A stretch of DNA of 64,000 bases from Aggregicoccus sp. 17bor-14 (GCF_009659535.1 NZ_VJZZ01000005.1:124001-188000), one strand, 5' to 3'. Shown: positions 15,974 to 24,648, counted from the stretch's first letter. The notes: generated by a model from the sequence alone, not told the origin. Made by a program: numbers and translations.

Positions 15974-16791
15974 GCAGCCGCGGCCCTCGCGAGGTAGGCG
16001 CGCATCGCCTCCACCGTCTCCTCGGGCGCGCTGAGGTGCGGGCAGTGCCCGGTGGCCTTCAGCACGTGCAGCTCGCTGCCCGGCAGGTGGCGCTCCAGGT
16101 ACTGCCCCACCGCGAGCGGCGCGATGACGTCCTCGGAGCACTGCAGGAGGAGCGAGGGCGTGCACACCCGCGCGAGGTCCGTGCGGTTGTCCGAGAGGAA
16201 GGTGACGCGCGCGAAGTGCTGCGCGATGTCCGGGTCGGTGCGGCAGAAGCTGTGGGTCAGCTCCTGGCCCAGCTCGGGGCGCTCCGGGTTGCCCATGATG
16301 ACGGGCGCCATCTGGCTGCTCCAGCCCAGGTAGTTGCTCTCGAGCGACTCGAGCAGCCCCTCGATGTCCTGGCGCGAGAAGCCGCCCACGTAGCCCGTCG
16401 CCGGGTCGTTCACGTAGCAGGGCGAGGGGCCCACCAGCACGAGGCGGCTGAAGCGCTGGGGCTCCTGGAGGGAGGCGAGCACGCCCACCATCGCGCTCAC
16501 CGAGTGCCCCACGAACACCGCGTCCTGCAGCTGGAGCGCCTGGGCGATCTCCAGCACGTCCTGGGCGTAGCCCGAGAGGCTCGCGTACTTGCGCGGGTCC
16601 CACGCGCGCGGCTCCGCACCGCCCGCCCCCACGTGGTCGAAGAGCACCACCCGCCAGTCCTGCAGGAAGGCCGGGGTGACGAAGCGCCACATGCTCTGGT
16701 CGCACCCGAAGCCGTGCGCGAACACCATCGTCCTGGAGCTCGCTGAGCCCCTGCCCAGCACCTTCACGTTGTTGCGCTGCAGCGGGTTCAT
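15970..16791 (-). CDS. rsbQ: RsbQ/KAI2-type alpha/beta hydrolase
   Basis: A protein of 273 residues from ATG 16791 (GGAGA five bases upstream). It has the full RsbQ/D14/KAI2 pattern: FAHGFGCDQSMW, FDHVGAG, GHSVSAMVG with nucleophile Ser97, VGPSPCYVND, YLGW, FCRTDPDIAQHFA, SEDVIAP with Asp221 and GHCPHLS with His249. The triad lies within two residues of the positions in Bacillus RsbQ. In that family the hydrolase binds or hydrolyses a small hydrophobic ligand and signals to a partner PAS domain. The next gene, overlapping by four bases, is a PAS-containing hybrid kinase. The ligand is unknown. Confidence 0.9.
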   Translation of the reverse strand: MNPLQRNNVKVLGRGSASSRTMVFAHGFGCDQSMWRFVTPAFLQDWRVVLFDHVGAGGAEPRAWDPRKYASLSGYAQDVLEIAQALQLQDAVFVGHSVSAMVGVLASLQEPQRFSRLVLVGPSPCYVNDPATGYVGGFSRQDIEGLLESLESNYLGWSSQMAPVIMGNPERPELGQELTHSFCRTDPDIAQHFARVTFLSDNRTDLARVCTPSLLLQCSEDVIAPLAVGQYLERHLPGSELHVLKATGHCPHLSAPEETVEAMRAYLARAAAA

Positions 16792-16930
16792 TGGTTCTCC
16801 AAGCTCCAGCCTTCCCCATCTGCCCGCCCGCAGGGGGCCCACGTTCGGCGGGGCGCCCGGGAGCGTTGGAGATCCAACGGCCCTGCCACCCGCGCGCACG
16901 GGCGCGGACGCGGGCCGTTATACGCGGGGC

Positions 16931-17791
16931 ATGGACGCGAACAAGACCATGGCGGGGCGGGTGTGCCTCGTGACGGGGGCCACCGGCGGCATCGGGCTGG
17001 AGGCCGCCAAGGCGCTCGCCCGGCAGGGGGCCACGCTGGTGCTGGTGGGCCGGGACGCCGCGCGCGGCGAGGCGGCGCTCCAGGCGGTGCGCGACGCGGC
17101 GCCCGGAGTGAGCGCCGAGCTGCTGCTCGCGGACCTCTCGCGGCAGAAGGACGTGCGGGCGCTCGCGGCCGCCTTCCTCCAGCGTCACGAGGCGCTGCAC
17201 GTGCTGCTCAACAACGCGGGCGCCATCTACGAGAAGCGCCAGGTGACGGAGGACGGGCTGGAGGCCACCTTCGCCACCAACCACCTCTCCTACTTCCTGC
17301 TCACGCACCTGCTGCGCGGGGCGCTGGAGGCGGGAGGAGATGCGCGAATCGTCAACGTGGCCAGCCGCGCCCACCAGCGCGCGCGCCTGGACCTGGACGA
17401 CCTGCAGGCCGAGCGGCGCTACAGCGGGATGCGCGCGTACGCGAACTCGAAGCTCGCCAACATCCTCTTCACCCAGGCGCTCGCGAGGCGCCTGCGCGGC
17501 GGCCGCGTCACGGCCAACAGCCTGCACCCCGGCGTGGTGCGCACCGGCTTCGGGCGCAACAACGCGGGCGCCATCGGGCACGTGTTCCGCCTCTTCGCCC
17601 CCTTCTTCCTCACCCCCGAGGAGGGCGCGAAGACCAGCGTGTACCTCGCCTCCTCGCCCGAGGTGTCCGGGGTGAGCGGCGAGTACTTCGCGCGCTGCCG
17701 CCGCATGCGCCCCAGCCGTGCCGCGCAGGACGAGGCGCTCGCAGAGAAGCTCTGGGCGAAGAGCGCCCAGCTCACCGGTGTAGCCCCCTGA
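16931..17791 (+). CDS. Short-chain dehydrogenase/reductase (retinol-dehydrogenase-like)
   Basis: A protein of 286 residues of the classical SDR family. Rossmann motif CLVTGATGGIGLEAAK, NNAGAIYEK, NxxS region VNVASRAH and active site YANSK (Tyr-x-x-x-Lys). The spacing and NSLHPGVVRTGF resemble retinol dehydrogenase-like oxidoreductases; the substrate cannot be read from sequence. ATG 16931 lies 139 bp from the divergent RsbQ-like gene start. The glutathione-transferase gene follows after 12 bp, so they form an operon, perhaps for detoxification of carbonyl compounds. Confidence 0.85.
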   Translation: MDANKTMAGRVCLVTGATGGIGLEAAKALARQGATLVLVGRDAARGEAALQAVRDAAPGVSAELLLADLSRQKDVRALAAAFLQRHEALHVLLNNAGAIYEKRQVTEDGLEATFATNHLSYFLLTHLLRGALEAGGDARIVNVASRAHQRARLDLDDLQAERRYSGMRAYANSKLANILFTQALARRLRGGRVTANSLHPGVVRTGFGRNNAGAIGHVFRLFAPFFLTPEEGAKTSVYLASSPEVSGVSGEYFARCRRMRPSRAAQDEALAEKLWAKSAQLTGVAP

Positions 17792-17803
17792 GGGAGTGCC
17801 GCC

Positions 17804-18448
17804 ATGCCTGACGCCGCCATCGACCTGTACACCTTCACCACGCCCAACGGCCGCAAGGCCTCCATCGCGCTCGAGGAGGTGGGGCTGCCCTACCGCGTGC
17901 ACGTGGTGGACATCACCAAGGGCCAGCAGCTCACCCCCGAGTACCTGGCCATCAACCCGAACAACAAGATCCCCGCCATCGTGGACCACGCCCCGGCGGA
18001 CGGCGGCGCGCCCTTCACCCTCTTCGAGTCCGGCGCCATCCTGCTCTACCTCGCGGAGAAGACCGGGAAGCTGCTGCCCAGGGACACGCGCGGGCGCGCC
18101 GAGGTCACCCAGTGGGTGATGTGGCAGATGGGCGGCCTGGGCCCGATGTTCGGCCAGATGAACCACTTCCGGCGCTACGCGAAGGAGCAGAACCCCTACG
18201 CCATCCAGCGCTACACCGAGGAGAGCCAGCGCCTGATGGGCGTGCTGGAGAAGGCGCTCTCGACCGGCGACCACGTGGCCACCTGCGGCTACTCCATGGC
18301 GGACGTGGCCGCCTACCCGTGGGTGCACGCCATGGTGACGCAGTACCCGGAGCTGCTCGAGGGCCGCGAGCACGCGCGGAAGTGGCTCGAGCGCGTGGGC
18401 GCACGCCCCGCCGTGCAGCGCGGCATGGACGTGCCGAAGCGGGGCTGA
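17804..18448 (+). CDS. Glutathione S-transferase family protein (YfcG/YghU-like)
   Basis: A protein of 214 residues. The thioredoxin-like N-terminal domain starts IDLYTFTTPNGRKASIALEE and includes the cis-Pro region NNKIPAIVD and FESGAILLYLAEKTG (glutathione-binding E-S). The helical C-terminal domain has QWVMWQMGGLGPMFGQMNHF, which is characteristic of the YfcG/YghU (Nu-class) proteins that have disulphide-bond reductase activity. A GAGGGAG precedes the ATG. Second gene of an operon with the SDR. Confidence 0.88.
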   Translation: MPDAAIDLYTFTTPNGRKASIALEEVGLPYRVHVVDITKGQQLTPEYLAINPNNKIPAIVDHAPADGGAPFTLFESGAILLYLAEKTGKLLPRDTRGRAEVTQWVMWQMGGLGPMFGQMNHFRRYAKEQNPYAIQRYTEESQRLMGVLEKALSTGDHVATCGYSMADVAAYPWVHAMVTQYPELLEGREHARKWLERVGARPAVQRGMDVPKRG

Positions 18449-18694
18449 GCCCCCGTGCTTGCCGCAGATCGCTCCCGTTGATCAGGGCAAGGCTCCTGCT
18501 CAAATCGCTACGCCCTTGAGCGTTGCCTTCACAAACGGTGCAGGCCCCCTCGGTCGACGATGGCAGGGTCGACCAAATGCAATGGTTTGAAGCAAGCCGC
18601 TACGCACCCGGCTCATGCCAGTCACTCCCAACAAGAAGTCAGCCCCTATTGGCGCGCTACAGGGACGGCGATCTACGTCGCTGGCTCGCACTTC

Positions 18695-19015
18695 TTAACG
18701 GCCATGAATCTGACGAGCAGCGAACGCCCAAGCAAACAGAACCGGGCCCAAAAGACAAAAGGCGCCAAACGTAAGTCGATCGACCAGCGCCAGCTCTCCT
18801 GATCTCCGCAGCCAAACGAGCACTCCGCGACGAACAACGTGGGCTACGGCGCACAAGACGTAGCCCCCCCATACGCCCCAGTAGGCTCGTCCAAGGTCAA
18901 TCCCCCAGGAAAGAGAGATAAAGCCCGGCGCGATAACGATGAGGAGCATGACGCAACTCATCGTCCCCCATTCCTGAAACGACGTCGGAAATACCGAGAA
19001 GGTCGTCCTCTTCAT
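18695..19015 (-). CDS. Small predicted membrane protein
   Basis: A protein of 106 residues from ATG 19015 (a TTG at 19039 would add eight). Three hydrophobic segments are visible: MSCVMLLIVIAPGFISLSW, VWGGYVLCAVAHVV and FGAFCLLGPVLFAWAF, separated by basic loops (VRRGVLVWLRRSG). It overlaps the end of the preceding frame by four bases, suggesting an operon. Codon bias is weaker than in neighbouring genes. No family recognised; an immunity role beside a degraded toxin tip is possible but unsupported. Confidence 0.45.
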   Translation of the reverse strand: MKRTTFSVFPTSFQEWGTMSCVMLLIVIAPGFISLSWGIDLGRAYWGVWGGYVLCAVAHVVRRGVLVWLRRSGELALVDRLTFGAFCLLGPVLFAWAFAARQIHGR

Positions 19016-19422
19016 AGCGCCCTGACAGTGGTAGCACAATTGAGCGTGCCCCAGGATACGCCTCCGCCAAGGCCCACGGTAACACCGTACGAATTCGGCG
19101 ACTGCCCGGGCTCTCCCTCGGCGAAAAAGGAAATATTAGGGCCATCCCCGCCTGCACCAAATACGCCGACGCTCAATCCCTCGAATTTGTCGCTATCGTA
19201 AATCCCACGTGCGAAGCCAACTCCAACGCAAGCAGAAGCATGTCCCTTGACGAGGTCACCGGGGCTCTTCAACAAACCCTTAATAAGGCCATGGGTATCT
19301 GCGAGACTGCAAACGCTGCTGACGAGTGCCGTCACCGGAGCGGACAGACAGCTATAGACAGCCCCGAAGGCAACAAGACGAGCACCAACCACAGTTTCTG
19401 GGGACTCACTCAGACTCCTCAA
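19012..19422 (-). CDS. Hypothetical Gly-rich protein, possibly 5'-truncated
   Basis: A 136-residue frame with only a TTG start (19422); the open frame continues upstream to a stop near 19585 without ATG or GTG in a good context, and that extension reads like protein (HCVERQPWLWAGIGGASALR). The C-terminal part is Gly-rich and beta-like (GVFGAGGDGPNISFF, SYGVTVGLGGGVSWG). This could be the end of a larger secreted or RHS-tip-like protein whose front has been lost. No confident assignment. Confidence 0.4.
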   Translation of the reverse strand: MRSLSESPETVVGARLVAFGAVYSCLSAPVTALVSSVCSLADTHGLIKGLLKSPGDLVKGHASACVGVGFARGIYDSDKFEGLSVGVFGAGGDGPNISFFAEGEPGQSPNSYGVTVGLGGGVSWGTLNCATTVRAL

Positions 19423-19654
19423 AGCAGAGGCTCCACCGATCCCGGCCCAGAGCCACGGCTGTCGCTCGACACAGTGAGCGACGCCAGCAGGTGCGCCTCG
19501 ACCCGGCAGGGTCGACTCGCACTCGGCTTTGTACCTAATCCCATGATTCCGTGTCCAGTCTTGAACCCAAGTTTATTTAGCAAATACCGCTAATGCTGAA
19601 TTCCAGCACTGATGCATCGAGACGGCACTGGGGTGAAGCGATGGACGGAAGGGG

Positions 19655-20518
19655 GTGTGGCGCGCGCTCGCGAAGTCAGTCCGCCGCGCGCGCTCGAGCG
19701 CGCGGAAGGGGCGTGCTCGTGCCCCTGTTGAGCGCAGCGTGCTGTCTCCCGAGCCCACCGAGCCCTGCGAAGATGCGCCCCAGCAGCCTGCGCGCGGCGC
19801 GCAGCTGCGCGTGCTCACGCTCAACGTGAACTGGGCGCGCGCGGGGGACGCGCGCACGCTCGCGGCGCTGGGCGAGGCGGACGCGGACCTCGTGTTCCTC
19901 CAGGAGACGAACGCGGCGTGGGAGGCGGCGCTGGAGCCCGCGCTCGCCGGGCGCTACCCGCACCGCCGCTACCGGCACTGCGACCGCGCGGGCGGCCTCG
20001 CGGTGCTCTCGCGCTGGGCCTTCGAGGAGCGCGACTACCTGCCGGCCGCGCCCGGCGCGTGGTGGCCCGCGTGGCGTCTGCTCTTCGAAACGCCGCTGGG
20101 CCGCGTGCAGGCGCTGCACCTGCACCTCTTTCCCCAGATCGAGCCCTCGGGCGCCACCAGCCTGCGCGGCTGGCTCGGCAGCCGCGCGGTGCGGCTCGCC
20201 GAGGTGCGCTCACACGCGCAGAGCCTCGAGCCGGGCCTGCCCACGCTGGTGGTGGGAGACCTCAACGAGAACCTGCACGGGCGCGCGCTCGGCTACCTGC
20301 GCGCCCGCGGGCTCAGCACGGCGCTGGGCTCCCACCAGCTCACGTGGCGCTGGCCCACGCGCCTGGGCACGGTGCGCCTGCAGCTGGACCACGTGGTGCA
20401 CTGCGCGCGGCTGCGCCCCGTGCGGGTGGAGGTGCTCGAGCGCGGCGGCTCGGACCACCTCCCGGTGCTCTGTACTTTCGAAGCGGCAGACGCCGCGCCT
20501 GCCTCCCCGGGTACCTGA
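19655..20518 (+). CDS. Endonuclease/exonuclease/phosphatase (EEP) family protein
   Basis: A protein of up to 287 residues from GTG 19655 (a later start is possible because the first ~45 residues are a basic, unconserved tail). The EEP fold is shown by LRVLTLNVNW, LVFLQETN (Mg-binding Glu), the LHLHLFP strand, VVGDLNE (Asp/Asn) and SDHLPVLC (catalytic His). Members hydrolyse phosphodiesters in nucleic acids, lipids or sugars; the substrate here is unknown. No signal peptide. It stands alone between the atypical patch and the GlsB-type gene. Confidence 0.8.
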   Translation: MWRALAKSVRRARSSARKGRARAPVERSVLSPEPTEPCEDAPQQPARGAQLRVLTLNVNWARAGDARTLAALGEADADLVFLQETNAAWEAALEPALAGRYPHRRYRHCDRAGGLAVLSRWAFEERDYLPAAPGAWWPAWRLLFETPLGRVQALHLHLFPQIEPSGATSLRGWLGSRAVRLAEVRSHAQSLEPGLPTLVVGDLNENLHGRALGYLRARGLSTALGSHQLTWRWPTRLGTVRLQLDHVVHCARLRPVRVEVLERGGSDHLPVLCTFEAADAAPASPGT

Positions 20519-20632
20519 GGGGCGGACCTGCACCCGGAGCCCCCTTTCCCGGGCCTGGTGGGCATCCCCATCTCACGCGGTGGGGCCCCGCTGCAGCAGG
20601 TGGCCCCTGCGCGCGCGCAAGGGAGGTGCACC

Positions 20633-20896
20633 GTGGAGGTACTGGTCTACATCGGGCTGGGGATGGTGGTGGGGCTCCTGGCCCGCGCCATCCTGCCGGC
20701 GCCCACCAAGGTCGGCCCGATCGCAGGCATGGTCGCGGGCCTCATCGGCGGCTATCTGGGCGGTGTCCTCGGGGACCGGAACCACGGCGGGACGCAGTTC
20801 AGCCTCGACGCCACCGGGCTCATCCTCAGTGTCGTCCTCGCGCTGGTGGCGGTGGCGGCGCTCGCCTTCCTCGACTCGCGGCGCAGCCACGCCTGA
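20633..20896 (+). CDS. GlsB/YeaQ/YmgE-type stress membrane protein
   Basis: A protein of 87 residues, GTG start at 20633 with a GGGAGG seven bases upstream. Three hydrophobic segments (VEVLVYIGLGMVVGLLARAI, IAGMVAGLIGGYLGGVLG, GLILSVVLALVAVAALAFL) and the GxGxxxGxxAR pattern match the transglycosylase-associated/GlsB-YeaQ-YmgE family of small inner-membrane stress proteins. The molecular function of this family is not well defined. Confidence 0.85.
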   Translation: MEVLVYIGLGMVVGLLARAILPAPTKVGPIAGMVAGLIGGYLGGVLGDRNHGGTQFSLDATGLILSVVLALVAVAALAFLDSRRSHA

Positions 20897-20982
20897 CTGC
20901 CCTGCGTGCGGGCGCGCAGCGCGCGCCTGCCCCGCTGCCCTGCCGGCCCCAGCTTCGGAGAGTGAACCCGGGGGGCTCGACC

Positions 20983-21465
20983 ATGGACCTGCAGCACGTG
21001 AAGGAACCTCGCTTCGCCCTGCGCGCGCTGGGGCCGGGGCTCGTCGGCGCGCTCACGGTGACGGGGGTGCACGAGGGACTGCGGCGCGTGGTGAAGGACC
21101 CGCCGCGCATGGACGTGCTGGGGATGCGCGCGCTGAAGAAGGGCGCGCACCTGCTGGGCCGGCGCCCCGCGCACGGCAGGCGCCTGCACCGCCAGGCGCT
21201 CGCCGGAGACCTCGCGGCCAACTCGCTCTTCTACGCGCTCGTCGCGCTGGGAAAGCCGCGCCGCCCCTACCTGCGTGGGCTCACGCTCGGCGTGCTCGCG
21301 GGAGTGGGCGCGGTGGTGCTGCCGCCGTACCTCGGGCTCGGCAGGCGCCCGGCGCGCGCGCAGCCGCGCACGGCGCTGCTCACGGTGGCCTACTACACGC
21401 TGGCGGGGCTCGCGGCGGCGCGCGCCACCCGCCGCCTCACGGCGCGCGCCGCGGCGGCGCTCTAG
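20983..21465 (+). CDS. Conserved-looking membrane protein, unknown
   Basis: A protein of 160 residues with hydrophobic segments around ALRALGPGLVGALTVTGVHE, LTLGVLAGVGAVVLPPYLGL and LLTVAYYTLAGLAAARA, separated by strongly basic stretches. Strong GC3 bias supports coding. It is followed after four bases by the pyrophosphatase gene, so they are likely co-transcribed. No family recognised. Confidence 0.7.
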   Translation: MDLQHVKEPRFALRALGPGLVGALTVTGVHEGLRRVVKDPPRMDVLGMRALKKGAHLLGRRPAHGRRLHRQALAGDLAANSLFYALVALGKPRRPYLRGLTLGVLAGVGAVVLPPYLGLGRRPARAQPRTALLTVAYYTLAGLAAARATRRLTARAAAAL

Positions 21466-21469
21466 CACC

Positions 21470-21997
21470 GTGGCGGGGCTGGACTTCACCGGGCTGCCCA
21501 CCTACGGCAAGGGGGGCAGCGTGCACGTGGTGGTGGAGAGCCCGCGCGGCTCCACCGTGAAGCTCAAGTTCGAGCCGAAGCTGGGCGCCTTCACCGTGGC
21601 GCGCCCGCTCGTGCTCGGGCTGCGCTACCCCTACGACTGGGGCTTCATCCCCGGCACGCGCGGCCCGGACGGTGACCCGCTGGACGCGCTGGTGCGCTGG
21701 GACGTCTCCAGCTACCCGGGCGTGGTGCTGCCCTGCCGCGCGGTGGGGCTGCTCAAGGTGGAGCAGCGCGCGAAGGGTGGCGGGCGCGAGCGCAACGACC
21801 GGCTCCTGTGCGTGCCGGTGGCGGCGCCGCGCGACGAGCAGATCCTGCGCCTGCAGGACGTCTCGCGCCGCGAGCTGGACGAGATCGCCCACTTCTTCCT
21901 CGCCGTCGTCGCGCTCGCGAACAAGGACGCCGAGGTGCTGGGCTGGGAGGGGGCCAAGGCCGCCGGCGCGCTCGTCGCCGAGTCGCGGCGGCCCTAG
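21470..21997 (+). CDS. ppa: Inorganic pyrophosphatase (family I)
   Basis: A protein of 175 residues from GTG 21470. Family I motifs are present: VESPRGSTVKLKFEP (substrate-binding Lys), YPYDWGFIPGT, and the Mg-binding DGDPLDALV with three Asp, then a late KDAEVLGWEGAKAA helix. The enzyme hydrolyses pyrophosphate to drive biosynthetic reactions. The usual third acidic cluster (KDxD..) appears as NDRLLCVPV, as in several short bacterial forms. It may be cotranscribed with the preceding membrane-protein gene. Confidence 0.88.
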   Translation: MAGLDFTGLPTYGKGGSVHVVVESPRGSTVKLKFEPKLGAFTVARPLVLGLRYPYDWGFIPGTRGPDGDPLDALVRWDVSSYPGVVLPCRAVGLLKVEQRAKGGGRERNDRLLCVPVAAPRDEQILRLQDVSRRELDEIAHFFLAVVALANKDAEVLGWEGAKAAGALVAESRRP

Positions 21998-22009
21998 GCC
22001 CCTCTCAGG

Positions 22010-22885
22010 CTACTTCGCGGGCTTCGCGGACTCGCCCGTCTGGGGGTTCGCGGGCACCACGTTCGCCGCGCTCTTCGCGTCGATGCGCGTGGCCACCTGC
22101 TGGCCGTTCTCGCTGCGGTAGGAGGCGCGCACCTGCGCGCCCTCCTGGATGTCGGTGGCACGCGCGGCGCGGCCGTCCACCAGCACCTGCGTCTGCGGGT
22201 TCAGCGTGAGGCGCATGCTGGGCTCGCCCCGCTGCCCGAGCACCAGCTCCTGGTCGCTCGCCTTCACCACGTCCAGGGTGACGGTCTGCTCACCCGCGGC
22301 GCCCGAGCCGCCCGTGCCCTGGGCCTGGTCTCCCGCCGCGGGCTGCTGCGCGGCCTGCTGCTGCTGGGCCGTCTTCACCTGCTGCTGCACCTGCTGGTTC
22401 TGCTGCGCGAGCTGGTCCTGCTGCGCTTGCGCCTGCTGGCCCGCCTGGGCCTGGGCCTGCGCCGCCTGCTGCTGGCGCTGGGTGGCCTCCTGTTGCGCCT
22501 GTTGCTGGGCCTGCAGCGCCTGCTGCTGGGACTGGGTGGCGGTGCTCTGCGCCTGCTGGCTCTGCTGCAGCGCGCTCTGCTGCTTCTGCTGCGCCTCCTG
22601 GGTCTCCTTCTGGGCCTTGGCCTGGGCCTCCTGGAGATCCTTGCGCGCCTTCTCCACGTCCTGCTGGGCCTGGGCGGCGCTCTTCTGCTGGTCGGTCGCG
22701 TCCGACTGCGCCTTCTTCGCCTGGTCGAAGGCGTCCTCGGTCTTCTTCTGGGCCTGCTCCACCCGGGCGCGTGCCTGGTCCTGCGCGTCGTTCTTCCCGT
22801 TGGAGTTGCTCTTGCCCTGCTCGTTACAGCCCACCGCCAAGAGGGCGACCAGGCCCGCCGACAACCACCCGTAGCGCTTGCGCAT
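22010..22885 (-). CDS. Gln-rich coiled-coil lipoprotein
   Basis: A protein of 291 residues: signal peptide with lipobox LAVGC, then about 160 residues composed mainly of Gln, Ala, Lys and Glu in heptad-like order (a long alpha-helix/coiled coil), then a compact C-terminal domain (TVTLDVVKASDQELVLGQRG to ATRIDAK), which looks like a small beta domain. ATG 22885 opens the signal peptide. Probably an envelope lipoprotein that spans periplasm or cell-wall distance; no function known. The low-complexity middle makes length variation likely. Confidence 0.8.
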   Translation of the reverse strand: MRKRYGWLSAGLVALLAVGCNEQGKSNSNGKNDAQDQARARVEQAQKKTEDAFDQAKKAQSDATDQQKSAAQAQQDVEKARKDLQEAQAKAQKETQEAQQKQQSALQQSQQAQSTATQSQQQALQAQQQAQQEATQRQQQAAQAQAQAGQQAQAQQDQLAQQNQQVQQQVKTAQQQQAAQQPAAGDQAQGTGGSGAAGEQTVTLDVVKASDQELVLGQRGEPSMRLTLNPQTQVLVDGRAARATDIQEGAQVRASYRSENGQQVATRIDAKSAANVVPANPQTGESAKPAK

Positions 22886-23067
22886 GCTCTTCTCCTGACA
22901 CGGTCAGTGCGTGTCGAAACGTGGACAGCGCTAAAGCTTGGGGTGGGTGGACCCCACGCCAATGGGGCGACGGGCGGGCCTCGGGGCCCGTGCCCGCCCG
23001 GCTGCGCGGCGGGGGTGCGCATGGGGCTGGGCAGGCCGGGGGTTTTGCTCTAAACGCCGGCCCCCCC

Positions 23068-24351
23068 ATGAGTCCCCCTGCCCTCCCTTCGGTGCCCCCG
23101 TCAGTGCCCCCGCGCGCCTGCGGCCTCGACTTTGGAACCAGCAACACGGCGGCCGCGCTGCCGGACGGCACCGTGCTGCGCGTGGCGCCGCAGGCCGAGG
23201 AGGCGCGGCTCTTCCGCTCGGTGCTCTTCTTCCCGGAGGACGAGCGCGAGGTGTACGCGGGCGCGGGCGCCATCGCGCGCTACCTCGAGGACAACGCGGG
23301 CCGCTTCATCCAGTCGGTGAAGAGCTTCCTGCACACGCGCTCCTTCCAGAGCACCCTCATCCGCGGGCGCACCTGGAGCATCGAGGACCTGGTGGCGCTG
23401 CTGCTCCGGCGCGTGCGCGAGAGCGGGGCCCTGCCCGAGCGCGTGGTGCTGGGGCGCCCCGCGCTCTTCAGCCACGAGCCCGCGGCGGACGCGCTCGCGG
23501 AAGGGAGGCTCCTGCGCGCGGCGCACCTCGCGGGCTTCACCGAGGTGCAGTTCCTCATCGAGCCCATCGCGGCGGCGCTCGCGTACGAGGCCAGCCTCAC
23601 GCGGGACGAGCTGGTGCTGGTGGCGGACTTCGGCGCGGGCACCACGGACCTCACGCTGATGCGGCTGGGGCCCACGCGCCGGGGCGCGAAGGACCGGCGT
23701 CCGGACGTGGTGGGCAGCACCGGCCTGCGCATCGGCGGAGACCGCTTCGACGCGGAGATCATGCGCCACGCGCTCCTGCCCCACTTCGGCGCGGGGACGA
23801 GCTACCAGGTGCGCGGCTCCTTCAGCCAGAAGCGCCTGCCCATCCCGCAGCACGTGCTGGGCAAGCTGCTGAGCTGGCACGAGATGTCCTTCATCCGCGA
23901 GAAGGCCACGCAGCAGCTCATCGACGAGATGCTCGAGACGAGCGACCGGCCGCAGGCGATTCAGGCGCTGCACGACCTGGTGATGGAGAACCTGGGCTAC
24001 CGGCTCTTTCGCGCCATCGAGGCGGTGAAGGTGCGGCTCAGCCGCGACGAGGAGGCGGAGCTGCACTTCGAGGAGGCGCGCATCCACATCCGCGAGCGCA
24101 TCACGCGCGCGCAGTTCGACCGCTTCTGCGAGCCGCTGCTGCAGGAGCTCGACGCGTGCGCCGCGGGCCTGGTGGAGCGGCACGCGGATGCCGGGAGCAT
24201 CGACGCGGTGTTCCTCACCGGCGGCTCCTCGCAGATTCCCGCCGTGCGCGAGCGCTTCGTGCGCCGCTTCGGCGAGGCGCGCGTGCGCACCGCGGACGCG
24301 TTCACCTCCGTGGCCGAGGGCCTGGGACGCGCGAGCGCGGCGCTCGGCTAG
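23068..24351 (+). CDS. Hsp70-family chaperone-like ATPase (YegD-like)
   Basis: A protein of 427 residues corresponding to an actin/Hsp70 ATPase domain: phosphate-1 loop CGLDFGTSNTAAA, LIEPIAAALAYE, phosphate-2 loop VLVADFGAGTTDLT, GLRIGGDRFDAEI, and adenosine motif VFLTGGSSQIPAV. It lacks the substrate-binding domain of DnaK, matching the YegD/HSP70-like group. ATG 23068 was chosen because upstream sequence is not coding-like. Cellular role of YegD-like proteins is undefined. The gene is convergent with a small minus-strand frame, with a four-base overlap. Confidence 0.9.
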   Translation: MSPPALPSVPPSVPPRACGLDFGTSNTAAALPDGTVLRVAPQAEEARLFRSVLFFPEDEREVYAGAGAIARYLEDNAGRFIQSVKSFLHTRSFQSTLIRGRTWSIEDLVALLLRRVRESGALPERVVLGRPALFSHEPAADALAEGRLLRAAHLAGFTEVQFLIEPIAAALAYEASLTRDELVLVADFGAGTTDLTLMRLGPTRRGAKDRRPDVVGSTGLRIGGDRFDAEIMRHALLPHFGAGTSYQVRGSFSQKRLPIPQHVLGKLLSWHEMSFIREKATQQLIDEMLETSDRPQAIQALHDLVMENLGYRLFRAIEAVKVRLSRDEEAELHFEEARIHIRERITRAQFDRFCEPLLQELDACAAGLVERHADAGSIDAVFLTGGSSQIPAVRERFVRRFGEARVRTADAFTSVAEGLGRASAALG

Positions 24352-24536
24352 CGCGGCGGGGAGAGGAAGGCGCCGAGGAAGCAGCCGATGGCGGCCGCTC
24401 CGCAGAGGATCGCCAGGAGGCTCCTCCAGCGGTCGACGTCCGCGGCCCCAGTGCGCACGAGCAGCGCCGCGCTGGTGAGCACCAGCAGGACGCCCATCCC
24501 CAGCCCCTTCTGCACGCTCGTGAGTGGCCTCTGCAC
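24348..24536 (-). CDS. Small two-segment membrane protein
   Basis: A possible 62-residue protein starting at GTG 24536 (VQRPLTSVQKGLGMGVLLVL) with two hydrophobic segments (GLGMGVLLVLTSAALLV and SLLAILCGAAAIGCFLGAFL). The frame is open further upstream, but that part lies across a terminator. No clear ribosome site; kept because the two-helix architecture is coherent and GC3 bias is high. Unknown function. Confidence 0.45.
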   Translation of the reverse strand: MQRPLTSVQKGLGMGVLLVLTSAALLVRTGAADVDRWRSLLAILCGAAAIGCFLGAFLSPPR

Positions 24537-24600
24537 GCGCAGGACGAAAGCAGGCGGCCCGCGCAGGGACAAGCGCGTTGCGGCGCTCTGTGCGCAGGCG

Positions 24601-24648
24601 AAAAAAAATGCCCCCGCGTCCACCCGGGGAGGCGGGGGACACGGGGGC
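24601..24648 (-). terminator. Rho-independent terminator of the beta-helix lipoprotein gene
   Basis: On the minus strand a GC-rich stem (GCCCCCG-t-GTCC paired with GGAC-g-CGGGGGC) is followed by ATTTTTTTT. It lies 33 bp after the stop of the gene at 24681-26252. Confidence 0.85.

Larger units (their letters stand above)
18449..19654. other. Less GC-rich patch between GST and EEP genes
   Basis: About 1.2 kb with visibly lower GC and ordinary third-position bias lost. 18449-18694 holds nothing I can support. Two overlapping minus-strand frames (18695-19015 and 19012-19422) are described separately; the sequence between 19423 and 19583 keeps the second frame open but offers no good start. It looks like a decaying or horizontally acquired segment. 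Confidence 0.45.
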
